A stretch of DNA of 8,931 nt from Chitinophagales bacterium (lineage in GTDB: Bacteria > Bacteroidota > Bacteroidia > Chitinophagales > UBA2359): positions 1 to 8,931 of the forward strand of contig JAHDDN010000215.1 of NCBI GenBank assembly GCA_020629335.1, written 5' to 3'. Made by a program: the position numbers and the translations under genes. Below, one piece after another: positions 1 to 6,546 of the stretch. A model generated the notes under the pieces. It saw nothing but the letters and a program-made list of their open reading frames with translations, was not told where the DNA came from and did no database searches. Each line of letters begins with the position of its first letter. Positions within the stretch are counted from its first letter, which is position 1.

Positions 1-75
1 AAATATCTGGACTTAGTACCAGAAAAAAGTTTTATTTCTGAATGCACAGGTATAGTATTTTCGCGAAAATTCCCA

Positions 76-83
76 CAAAGATA
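76..83 (-). promoter_or_regulatory. Candidate -7 promoter element facing left, out of the window
   Basis: Read on the minus strand this is TATCTTTG, an exact match to the Bacteroidota sigma-A type -7 consensus TAnnTTTG. Transcription would start near position 70 and run off the left edge, so the target gene is not visible. I see no clear TTG-type -33 element about 20 bp upstream, so the call rests on one 8-bp motif in AT-rich DNA. The palindrome TTTTCGCGAAAA at 58-69 would lie directly at the start site, where a repressor operator could sit. Confidence 0.3.
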
Positions 84-192
84 ACTAAAAACAGCCTAAT
101 ATAAAACTAAATTCGACTAGTAGTAAATGTCAAATACAAGCATTCAGCCGTTTTTAAATGTAAACACAGACTATATGCTCTTAAAAAAAAGC

Positions 193-200
193 TATATTTG
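193..200 (+). promoter_or_regulatory. Candidate -7 promoter element upstream of icd
   Basis: TATATTTG is an exact match to the Bacteroidota -7 consensus TAnnTTTG. If used, transcription would begin near 207 and the icd mRNA would carry a leader of about 250 nt containing the whole hairpin repeat at 246-407. No good -33 TTG is seen at the expected spacing. A promoter between the hairpin and the icd start codon (408-459) is an alternative, but I see no good motif there. Confidence 0.28.
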
Positions 201-245
201 TGCTCCCAAAAAATAATTAAATCATAGGAATTACAATTAGGTCAA

Positions 246-407
246 TGAACTCATTTAAAGTTTTATGGTGAAGCTGAAAATCAGCTAAATTTTCGTAGTT
301 CAAGGCATTTTTGAGGTGCATAGCAGCGCTACGGACCGAAAAAATAACGCAGAAATACGGAAATTTAGCGATTTTTTAAGCCAGCAGAAAAACTTTAAAC
401 GAGTTCA
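246..407. repeat. Hairpin repeat family B, copy 1 (quasi-palindrome)
   Basis: A 162-bp imperfect palindrome. The left end begins TGAACTC and, after one mismatch, TTTAAAGTTTT; the right end carries the complement, so 18 of the 19 outermost positions pair. A second block near 290-303 (GCTAAATTT, CGTA) also pairs with its partner near 353-368. The middle (301-349) is a 49-bp core matching the core of copy 2 (3494-3542) at 46 of 49 positions, with TAGC-agc-GCTA at the apex. No transposase is nearby and no target duplication was seen. It lies 52 bp before the preferred icd start, probably in the leader. A non-autonomous mobile element or a structured RNA or DNA element are the options. Confidence 0.8.
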
Positions 408-459
408 ATATTTCCAAACAAAGATACTTAATGTAATTTCACAAAAAGAAAGTTTCGAT

Positions 460-1737
460 ATGAGTGGTCAAAAAATCACCTTTGATAGAAAAAAGAAAAA
501 ACTCAAAGTGCCTAATAACCCTATTATCCCTTTCATTGAAGGAGATGGTATAGGAGCAGATATTTGGCCACCAGCTCAACAAGTATTTGATGCAGCAGTT
601 GAAATTGCCTACGGAGGCAAGAAGAAAGTAGAATGGAAAGAAGTGTATGCAGGCCAAAAAGCCTTTGACTTAAAAGGAGAGTGGTTACCTAAAGCAACAC
701 TTAACGCTATAAAAAGCCACTTAGTGGCCATCAAAGGCCCATTGACAACCCCAGTTGGAGGTGGTATTCGTTCTTTGAACGTAGCTTTACGTCAAGCATT
801 AGACCTTTACGTTTGCGAGCGTCCAGTAACTTATTTCCCTGGCACTCCTTCTCCAATGAAGAAGCCAGAAAATGTAGATATGACGATATTCCGTGAAAAT
901 ACAGAAGATATCTACGCAGGCATTGAATTCATGACAGGTACCGATGAGGCTAAAAAAATGATCTCTTTCTTACAAGATGAAATGGGAGTTGATTCAATTC
1001 GTTTCCCTAAATCATCTTCTATAGGAGTAAAACCAGTATCTAAAGCTGGTTCGGAAAGATTAATTGAAGCAGCTATCGAATACGCGATCAAATACAAACG
1101 TAAGTCTGTTGCCTTAGTACACAAAGGCAATATCATGAAGTTCACTGAAGGAGCCTTCAAAACTTGGGGCTACAAGTTGGCTGAAAGAAAATATGCGAAT
1201 AAAGTATTTACTTGGGCACAATGGGACGAAATTGCTGCTAAAAGCGGTAAAGAAAAAGCAGACAAAGCACAAGCGGCTGCTGAAAAGAAAGGCAAAATCA
1301 TTATCAAAGATGTAATTGCAGATAATTTCTTACAACAAATTTTATTACATCCAGAAGAGTATGATGTCATAGCGACTATGAACCTAAATGGCGACTATAT
1401 CTCTGATGCTTTAGCAGCAGGAGTGGGCGGTATCGGTATCGCACCTGGCGCTAATATTAACTACAAATCAGGTAGAGCAGTATTCGAAGCAACACATGGT
1501 ACAGCCCCTAAATATGCGGGTTTAGATGAAGTAAATCCAAGTTCTGTGATCCTTTCAGGTGCTATGATGTTTGAATACATGGGATGGTCCGAGGTAAGCG
1601 AACTCCTTCACAAAGGAATCGGAGGTGCAATCAAAGCAAAAAGAGTCACTTTTGATTTTGCTCGTTTAATGAGTAAAGCTAAAGAGTTAAAATGTTCTGA
1701 GTTTGGTCAAGAAGTGATCAAGCAAATGAAAAAATAA
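460..1737 (+). CDS. icd: Isocitrate dehydrogenase, NADP-type
   Basis: Oxidatively decarboxylates isocitrate to 2-oxoglutarate in the cytosolic TCA cycle, normally as a homodimer. From the ATG at 460 the protein has 425 residues, near the length of the E. coli enzyme (416). Counted from that Met, the substrate loop [12 protein letters not shown] gives Ser105, Asn107 and Arg111, and the other active-site residues are Arg121, Arg145, Tyr152, Lys222, Asp284, Asp312 and Asp316. Lys351-Tyr352 after HGTAP, together with Arg402, match NADP-binding residues of E. coli Icd; the equivalent of Tyr391 is Phe398. A Lys/Ala-rich insert near residues 258-280 is longer than in E. coli. The frame stays open up to a GTG at 316, but those extra 48 residues start inside the repeat core and look unlike the family, so 460 is preferred. 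Monocistronic, ending in its own terminator. Confidence 0.96.
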   Translation: MSGQKITFDRKKKKLKVPNNPIIPFIEGDGIGADIWPPAQQVFDAAVEIAYGGKKKVEWKEVYAGQKAFDLKGEWLPKATLNAIKSHLVAIKGPLTTPVGGGIRSLNVALRQALDLYVCERPVTYFPGTPSPMKKPENVDMTIFRENTEDIYAGIEFMTGTDEAKKMISFLQDEMGVDSIRFPKSSSIGVKPVSKAGSERLIEAAIEYAIKYKRKSVALVHKGNIMKFTEGAFKTWGYKLAERKYANKVFTWAQWDEIAAKSGKEKADKAQAAAEKKGKIIIKDVIADNFLQQILLHPEEYDVIATMNLNGDYISDALAAGVGGIGIAPGANINYKSGRAVFEATHGTAPKYAGLDEVNPSSVILSGAMMFEYMGWSEVSELLHKGIGGAIKAKRVTFDFARLMSKAKELKCSEFGQEVIKQMKK

Positions 1738-1762
1738 TAAACTCCTTAAAAGCACTCAATAT

Positions 1763-1797
1763 GCCCGTGAAGTTCTTTAGCTTCATGGGCTTTTTTT
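1763..1797 (+). terminator. Intrinsic terminator of icd
   Basis: A stem of 10 bp (GCCCGTGAAG paired with CTTCATGGGC, one G-U pair) spans 1763-1790 and is followed at once by seven T residues (1791-1797). It lies 25 bp past the icd stop codon. This is a textbook rho-independent terminator. Confidence 0.9.
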
Positions 1798-1869
1798 ATG
1801 GGAAAAAGCCAAAAAATCTTAACATTCACAAGCAAGGCACTTATTTTGCAGTAAATTCGTTAAATTTTT

Positions 1870-2023
1870 GGGGCTTCCCCTTCGGGTCGGGCTGTCCGCT
1901 CTTACTCCGCTATTCAGCAGCTACTACACTAAAGCATACTTGTCTGCCTTTCAGGCCAGCCTGCGTCTGCTTAAGTTTCGTAAGCTACTTCATTACGCTG
2001 AGTACCGCTACCATCCCTAAGCC
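1870..2023 (+). repeat. Interspersed repeat family A, copy 1
   Basis: A 154-bp element bounded by GGGGCTTCCCC at its left end and TACCGCTACCATCCCTAAGCC at its right end. Copy 2 (6158-6321, minus strand) has the same end motifs plus the shared blocks GTCGGGCTGTCCGCT, CTTGTCT and AGCCTGCG, while the DNA between them differs. After the first motif comes a small CCC-TTC-GGG hairpin, and TACTC at 1904-1908 can pair with GAGTA at 2000-2004 just inside the conserved blocks. I recall similar elements in spacers of other Bacteroidota genomes. It fills most of the 321-bp gap between icd and the next gene and ends 35 bp before that gene's first ATG. Confidence 0.8.
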
Positions 2024-2058
2024 AATTAAGCACAGTGTTTACTAATTGTCACCACTGA

Positions 2059-3369
2059 ATGAACAAGAAAAGTATAATGATGAAAAAAATATTGTCCGTT
2101 CTTATATTTTGCTTCCTAGCAATCCAATTACATGCTACTTATATCCTCATTCCTATGAATGAAGAGCAAACGAATCACCTAAAAGCGTATGGTATCGCCT
2201 ATTGGTTATTAGAGCAAAATATAGAAGTAGATTGGTTATTAAATTATGAAGGCGGCAGCTTTGCGTTTAAGCACCATAGCTCCTTCGAAAATGAATTGAG
2301 AATTAGAGGGGTTAGTTATGAAACCATCCCTGATGGTAAATACACTGCTATTCTAGACAAAATTGCTAATCCAGAAGCCAATATGGATTTGGTAAAATTA
2401 GAGAAAGCACCCAAAATAGCTGTCTATACACCTGATATTAATGCTCGTAATGAAGGTAAATCTCAACCATGGGACGATGCAGTAACACTAGTACTAACTT
2501 ATGCAGAAATTCCTTATGACGCCATCTATGATGAAGATGTTATTAATGAAAGGTTGACAATAGAAGGTTATGATTGGTTACACCTTCACCATGAAGATTT
2601 TACTGGCCAATACGGTAAATTCTACAGCAATTATAAAAACGCTCCTTGGTATATCAATCAAGTAAAAAGAGAAGAAGCCAGAGCTAAAAGCTTAGGCTTT
2701 GCTAAAGTTTCACAACTTAAATTAGCAGTAGCCCAAAAAATCAAGTCTTATGTAGTTGGAGGTGGATTTATGTTTGCCATGTGTTCGGCTACAGATTCCT
2801 TTGATATAGCTCTTTGTGCTGAAGGACACGATATATGCGAAAGCATGTTCGATGGGGATAGAGCTGATCCAACAGCTCAAGATAAGTTGGATTATTCACA
2901 ATCACTGGCCTTTGAGAACTTCCTATTAGAAAGAGATCCAATGAAGTACGAATACTCCACTATTGATGCGACTCAACACAGAAGAGGTAAAATTGCCAAA
3001 TCGATGGATTATTTTACTCTTTTTGAGTTTTCGGCTAAGTGGGACCCTGTTCCAACCATGTTGACACAATGCCATACAACTACCGTAAAAGGTTTTATGG
3101 GTCAAACAACAGCTTTCAGAAAGCAATTCATTAAGTCGAATGTATTGATATTAGGAGAGACTAAATCAGTGAACGAGGCACGATATGTACATGGAACCTT
3201 CGGTTTAGGAACTTGGACTTACTACGGTGGTCATGATCCAGAAGATTACCAACACTTCGTCAATGATCCGCCAACAGATTTAAACTTACATCCTAATTCG
3301 CCAGGTTATCGCTTGATTTTGAATAATGTATTATTCCCTGCAGCGAAGAAGAAAAAGCAAAAAACATAA
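2059..3369 (+). CDS. Secreted conserved Bacteroidota protein, commonly labelled 'asparagine synthetase B'
   Basis: 436 residues. A signal peptide is clear: lysines, then a hydrophobic run ILSVLIFCFLAI and a likely cut after LHA (residue 26), so the mature protein starts TYILIPM and acts outside the cytoplasm. I recognise the family from conserved stretches such as HLKAYGIAYW, VDWLLNYEGGSF, WDDAVTLVLTYAEIPYD, and GTWTYYGGHDPEDY near the C-terminus. The usual database name is doubtful: there is no N-terminal Cys2 glutaminase and no SGGLDS ATP-binding motif of AsnB. The segment GGGFMFAMCSATDSFD (Cys242) resembles the nucleophile turn of class I glutamine amidotransferase-like folds, which may be the source of the name; that link is inference. 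Its real function is unknown. The start could also be Met7 or Met8 (2077, 2080), which leave the signal peptide intact. Single gene with its own terminator. Confidence 0.85.
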   Translation: MNKKSIMMKKILSVLIFCFLAIQLHATYILIPMNEEQTNHLKAYGIAYWLLEQNIEVDWLLNYEGGSFAFKHHSSFENELRIRGVSYETIPDGKYTAILDKIANPEANMDLVKLEKAPKIAVYTPDINARNEGKSQPWDDAVTLVLTYAEIPYDAIYDEDVINERLTIEGYDWLHLHHEDFTGQYGKFYSNYKNAPWYINQVKREEARAKSLGFAKVSQLKLAVAQKIKSYVVGGGFMFAMCSATDSFDIALCAEGHDICESMFDGDRADPTAQDKLDYSQSLAFENFLLERDPMKYEYSTIDATQHRRGKIAKSMDYFTLFEFSAKWDPVPTMLTQCHTTTVKGFMGQTTAFRKQFIKSNVLILGETKSVNEARYVHGTFGLGTWTYYGGHDPEDYQHFVNDPPTDLNLHPNSPGYRLILNNVLFPAAKKKKQKT

Positions 3370-3379
3370 ACACTCTTAT

Positions 3380-3430
3380 CCAAACAAAAAAGCCTTGCAT
3401 GAACATTTCATGCAAGGCTTTTTTGTTTGG
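3380..3430. terminator. Bidirectional intrinsic terminator, 24-bp perfect palindrome
   Basis: Two 24-nt arms (3380-3403 and 3407-3430) are exact reverse complements around a 3-nt loop. The GC-rich part is GCCTTGCATGAA and the outer part is an A-run on one side and a T-run on the other, so it reads as a terminator on both strands. It begins 11 bp after the stop codon of the secreted protein and would also stop minus-strand transcripts leaving the M42 peptidase. Confidence 0.9.
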
Positions 3431-3438
3431 TATATCGT

Positions 3439-3600
3439 AGTGGTTCAGTTTATAAGTTTCTGACAGTTAAGTTGTAGTATTTTTGCGATTATACAAGGCA
3501 TTTTTGAGGCCCATAGCAGCGCTACGGAACGAAAAAATAACGAAGTAGAATCGTAAAAAGACAAAACTTGGGCTGTCAAGAACTAATAAATTGAACCAGT
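3439..3600. repeat. Hairpin repeat family B, copy 2 (quasi-palindrome)
   Basis: A 162-bp imperfect palindrome, the same length as copy 1. The outer 56 nt on the left (starting AGTGGTTCAG) match the reverse complement of the outer 56 nt on the right at 41 positions by hand count, and several remaining positions would be G-U pairs in RNA. The 49-bp core (3494-3542) differs from copy 1 at only three positions and has the same orientation. The arms differ clearly from those of copy 1. The element sits between convergent genes and ends 5 bp beyond the M42 stop codon, so M42 transcripts probably include it. Confidence 0.85.
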
Positions 3601-3605
3601 AGGTA

Positions 3606-4655
3606 TTAGAAGTTCCAATCGTATTTATCCAAGTTCATTACAGCGGCTGACAATAAATCGATACTTCCTTGAATATCTTGTTTGTGAGCCATTTCTACTG
3701 TTTGGTGGATATGACGTGTGGGGATGGATATCGCACCTGCTACCGCACCTCTCGTAGCCATTCTTTGAAGAGCAGCTGTATCGGTACCACCAGCAGGTAA
3801 TAACTCATGCTGCCATTTGATTTTTTTCTTGTTGGCTAAGCCTTTTAAGTAAGCGATCATTCGGTAATCACAAAGGACAGATCCGTCTCTTACTTTGATA
3901 GCAGTACCAGCACCTAAGCGAGTAACCATCTCTTCTGGTTTAGCACCTGGCACATCAAAAGCGATAGTCGTATCTAAGTTGATGATATAGTCAGGATCAA
4001 CATGATGACCAGCCACATAAGCCCCTCTTAAGCCGACTTCCTCTTGAACCGTGAAGGCAGCATAAATGTCACAAGGTGGTTTTTTGCGCTTCAAGCCACG
4101 AAGCATCTCAATTAGTATAAAGACAGAAACTCTATTGTCTAATGATTTAGAATTAACACAATCGCCCATTTCAATGAGTTCTCTTTCTCGACTGATAGGA
4201 GTACCTGGCTCGATATACTTGAGCACTTCTTTACGCGGCATTCCTGTATCAATAAAGAAATCAGTAAGAGATAATGCTTTTCCTCTTTCTGATGGTGACA
4301 TTAAGTGTATAGGCTTACTTCCCATCACTCCCATAATATCTTTCTTACCATGTAAAATGACTCGTTGAGAAGTTAAGGTCTTAGGATCAAAACCGCCGAC
4401 TGGCTGGAATCTCACAAAGCCATCATCATCAATATGATGTGCGATAAATCCAATTTCATCCATATGAGCTGCGAGCATCACTTTTTGATTACTCTTTCCT
4501 CTTTTAATAGCGATTAGATTACCCATTGGGTCTATATCTACTTCATCTACTAAAGATTCTACTTCTTTAAGAATTAGTTTTCTAATTCGGGTTTCATAAG
4601 CTGAAATACCCGGTTCTTTACAAATTTGACTTAATAGTTTAATATTAAGGGCCAT
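3606..4655 (-). CDS. M42 family metallo-aminopeptidase (glutamyl aminopeptidase/TET-like)
   Basis: 349 residues, normal for the M42 family, whose members are cytosolic enzymes that trim residues from peptides and usually form large tetrahedral assemblies with two metal ions per subunit. All expected ligands are visible: His64 and Asp66 in AAHMDEIGF, bridging Asp173 in SLDNR, catalytic Glu205 and ligand Glu206 in VQEEVGLRG, Asp228 in NLDTT, and His317 in PTRHIHQTVE. The inserted dimerisation domain lies at about residues 70-165. No signal peptide. The start codon is 30 bp after the pyk stop on the same strand and I see no terminator between them, so co-transcription with pyk is likely. Substrate preference (acidic, hydrophobic or broad) cannot be read from sequence by eye; cellulase or endoglucanase labels seen in this family are historical. 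Confidence 0.93.
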   Translation of the reverse strand: MALNIKLLSQICKEPGISAYETRIRKLILKEVESLVDEVDIDPMGNLIAIKRGKSNQKVMLAAHMDEIGFIAHHIDDDGFVRFQPVGGFDPKTLTSQRVILHGKKDIMGVMGSKPIHLMSPSERGKALSLTDFFIDTGMPRKEVLKYIEPGTPISRERELIEMGDCVNSKSLDNRVSVFILIEMLRGLKRKKPPCDIYAAFTVQEEVGLRGAYVAGHHVDPDYIINLDTTIAFDVPGAKPEEMVTRLGAGTAIKVRDGSVLCDYRMIAYLKGLANKKKIKWQHELLPAGGTDTAALQRMATRGAVAGAISIPTRHIHQTVEMAHKQDIQGSIDLLSAAVMNLDKYDWNF

Positions 4656-4685
4656 ATTTAATATATTTTGATAATTGTATGAATT

Positions 4686-6125
4686 TTATTCAATGATGCT
4701 TAGCTTGATCATATTGGTTCTTCCCAATTTGTGGAGAGGCATAATACCTGTATTAATGACTACATCTCCTTTGCTAACCATCCCTTGTTCTCTTAATATT
4801 TCGTGTACATCATCTATGGTTTGGTTGGTAGACTCAAACTTATCATAGAAAAAGGCTCTTACACCCCATATTAGATTGAAAGTATTGATGAGTTCTTTAC
4901 TTTCTGTAAAGATAAAAATATTGGATTTAGGTCGGTAGCTAGATAGTAATAAAGCGGTATAACCTGTCTTGGTCATACCAATTATTCCTTTTGCATTGAC
5001 CTCTTCCCCTATTTTACAAGCATTATAACAGATCGCATCAGAGAGAAAGGTGTCCGATTCTGGATCTGGTTTTTTATTGGAGCTATAGATTTCTTCTTCC
5101 ATTTCTACTAAGTCCATAATCTTGCCAAACATTTCTATGACTTTAACAGGATATTTCCCTACAGCAGTTTCCCCGCTTACCATCAATGCATCAGCTCCTT
5201 CAAACATAGCATTGGCAACATCAGTTACTTCTGCTCTGGTTGGGGTTGGGTTAGTAATCATACTTTCCATGATCTGGGTAGCGATCACTACTGGTTTAGC
5301 TGATTCGATGCATTTTCGCACTAATTTTTTTTGTTCGATAGGGACTCTTTCTGGTGGAATCTCTACGCCTAAATCACCTCGGGCAACCATGATCGCATCA
5401 GATACTTTGATGATTTCATCCATATGGGCTAATGCCTCTGGCTTTTCTATTTTGGCAATGACTTTAGCTTGATGTTTGCGGAACTCAATTAATCCTTTGA
5501 GTTTGATGATGTCATTAGCAGAGCGGACGAAAGAGAGCGCTATCCAATTGACTGGTTGTGTCAAAATAAATTCGAGGTCTTTAGCGTCTTTTTCTGTTAG
5601 AGAAGGGATAGATATTTGCGTATCAGGCAGGTTGGCTCCCTTTTTAGGTCTGAGTAATCCGCCGTAGATGACTTTTGCTTTGACGATGTTAACTCTATCG
5701 CTTTCGACTATTTTCATTTCGAGTTTTCCATCATCAAGGAGGATTCTATCACCGATATGAACATCTTTAGCGAATGCGTCATAGGTGATGGATAGTTTGG
5801 TTTTGGTGCAAGCTTTTAGTTTAGTATCAAAAGTGACGACTTGTCCTTCTTTGAGTTGGAATGTTTCCATTCCTTCAGGAAAGGCTCCTACTCGAATTTT
5901 TGGGCCTTGTAGATCTGCAAGTATACCAATATGGGTATCTAACTCTTTATTAACTTCTCGGATGAGTTTAATGGATTTAGCATGCCCTTCATGAGAGCCG
6001 TGTGAAAAATTCAGTCTGAAAGTATCTACTCCTGCTTCTGCAAGCTCTTTGATGACTACTTTGCTGGTGGAAGCAGGGCCAAGTGTTGCAATTATTTTTG
6101 TTCGATTAAAGATTCTTTTTCTCAT
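4686..6125 (-). CDS. pyk: Pyruvate kinase
   Basis: Catalyses the last step of glycolysis, phosphoenolpyruvate + ADP to pyruvate + ATP, as a cytosolic homotetramer. 479 residues, a usual bacterial length. Motifs in order: NRTKIIATLGPAS at the N-terminus; FRLNFSHG (Arg37, Asn39, Ser41); DLQGPKIRVG at 71-80; the B domain at about 75-170; AKIEKPEAL with catalytic Lys225 and metal ligand Glu227; MVARGDLGVEIP with Asp251; ATQIMESM with Thr283; then MVSGETAVGKYP and the C-terminal domain from about 355. Lys76 occupies the position that is Glu in K+-dependent pyruvate kinases and Lys in K+-independent ones, so this enzyme probably does not need K+ (inference). It heads a likely two-gene unit with the M42 peptidase and has a leader containing repeat family A copy 2. 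Confidence 0.97.
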   Translation of the reverse strand: MRKRIFNRTKIIATLGPASTSKVVIKELAEAGVDTFRLNFSHGSHEGHAKSIKLIREVNKELDTHIGILADLQGPKIRVGAFPEGMETFQLKEGQVVTFDTKLKACTKTKLSITYDAFAKDVHIGDRILLDDGKLEMKIVESDRVNIVKAKVIYGGLLRPKKGANLPDTQISIPSLTEKDAKDLEFILTQPVNWIALSFVRSANDIIKLKGLIEFRKHQAKVIAKIEKPEALAHMDEIIKVSDAIMVARGDLGVEIPPERVPIEQKKLVRKCIESAKPVVIATQIMESMITNPTPTRAEVTDVANAMFEGADALMVSGETAVGKYPVKVIEMFGKIMDLVEMEEEIYSSNKKPDPESDTFLSDAICYNACKIGEEVNAKGIIGMTKTGYTALLLSSYRPKSNIFIFTESKELINTFNLIWGVRAFFYDKFESTNQTIDDVHEILREQGMVSKGDVVINTGIMPLHKLGRTNMIKLSIIE

Positions 6126-6142
6126 GGTTGTTTTTTAGTCAT
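6122..6142 (-). other. Possible six-codon leader ORF overlapping the pyk start
   Basis: On the minus strand an ATG at 6142 opens a frame reading MTKKQP that stops at TGA, and that TGA overlaps the pyk ATG as ATGA. Such an overlap could couple pyk translation to the upstream reading. Nothing but the overlap supports this; a frame this short can arise by chance. Confidence 0.2.
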
Positions 6143-6157
6143 ATCCTTGCGTCCTCT

Positions 6158-6321
6158 GGCTTAGGGATGGTAGCGGTATGTGGCGTCCATGCTGCGACTT
6201 ACGTAGCTTAGGGATGCGCAGGCTCCATAAAGAGACAAGCAGCACTTAGCGAAGTAGGAGTAGCATAGCCACATAATAGCGGACAGCCCGACCCCGCATT
6301 TTTTAATGCGGGGGAAGCCCC
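6158..6321 (-). repeat. Interspersed repeat family A, copy 2
   Basis: A 164-bp copy of the element at 1870-2023, in inverted orientation on the window but in the same orientation relative to the gene downstream (pyk). Read on the minus strand it starts GGGGCTTCCCC and ends TACCGCTACCATCCCTAAGCC, 32 bp before the pyk ATG. Next to the first motif is a 9-bp perfect hairpin (6292-6300 with 6305-6313). Just inside the conserved blocks, TATGTGGC (6178-6185) pairs with GCCACATA and ATGCT with AGCAT nearby. The interior sequence differs from copy 1. An 11-bp direct repeat, gcttagggatg, occurs at 6159-6169 and 6206-6216. Confidence 0.8.
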
Positions 6322-6514
6322 AAAACATAACAACATAATGTGAGCCAAAGCCTACAAAATACTGTAAATTAGCGGACTAAGTGTTCCTTTAAAATGTGAT
6401 AAGGAAAAAATTAAGTCGTAAAGATACATTTAAAAGATGGTTTTACTAAACCAATTGATATTGTTTGATTGTTAAATTTGTCGTTTAAAGCTACTTTATT
6501 CTATTTAAATGCCT
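6322..6514. other. Non-coding spacer between divergent pyk and acpP
   Basis: No coding sequence. With the repeat at 6158-6321 this forms a 421-bp divergent intergenic region that must hold promoters for both directions. The pyk promoter is not clear: on the minus strand TATTTTG near 6361-6355 is one base short of the TAnnTTTG motif. A weak 5-bp hairpin GGTTT-tact-AAACC lies at 6439-6452. Confidence 0.5.
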
Positions 6515-6522
6515 TAACTTTG
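6515..6522 (+). promoter_or_regulatory. Probable -7 element of the acpP-fabF(-rnc) promoter
   Basis: TAACTTTG is an exact match to the Bacteroidota -7 consensus TAnnTTTG and is followed by GCATCG. It is 24 bp before the acpP ATG, so the leader would be very short, about 18-20 nt. The -33 region (about 6490-6498) has only a T-run and no clear TTG. Position in front of a gene that needs strong expression makes this the best promoter candidate in the window. Confidence 0.45.
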
Positions 6523-6546
6523 GCATCGAATTAAAAATTTATCAAA

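Larger units (their letters stand above)
1..245. other. Non-coding upstream region with promoter-like motifs
   Basis: No convincing coding sequence is visible on either strand. The stretch is AT-rich. It holds a perfect 12-bp palindrome (TTTTCGCGAAAA, 58-69), a minus-strand match to the Bacteroidota -7 motif (83-76), and a plus-strand match (193-200). It probably separates icd from a divergent gene beyond the left edge of the window. That neighbour is an inference from the minus-strand motif only. Confidence 0.5.

Noticed and set aside
299..350. tRNA or riboswitch reading of the 49-bp core
   Set aside because: No cloverleaf, no T-arm or acceptor pattern, and no known riboswitch core is recognisable; copy 2 follows a stop codon between convergent genes, which does not fit a leader riboswitch.
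316..459. N-terminal extension of Icd starting from GTG
   Set aside because: The start lies in the repeat core, the residues have no counterpart in the family, and the ATG at 460 gives the expected length.
1870..2023. Insertion sequence or CRISPR interpretation of the repeats
   Set aside because: No transposase, no regular repeat-spacer pattern and no target-site duplication is visible; the elements are about 150-165 bp and non-coding.
1761..2045. 94-codon plus-strand open frame between icd and the secreted protein
   Set aside because: It runs through the icd terminator hairpin and T-run and then through repeat A; the cysteine-rich translation resembles no protein and reflects the repeat sequence.
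4066..4368. 100-codon plus-strand frame opposite the M42 peptidase
   Set aside because: Shadow of the real gene; the opposite strand carries all metal-ligand motifs.
5122..5994. Open frames on the plus strand opposite pyk (5122-5472, 5476-5667, 5785-5994)
   Set aside because: They are antisense to an intact, strongly conserved gene and show no recognisable protein features.
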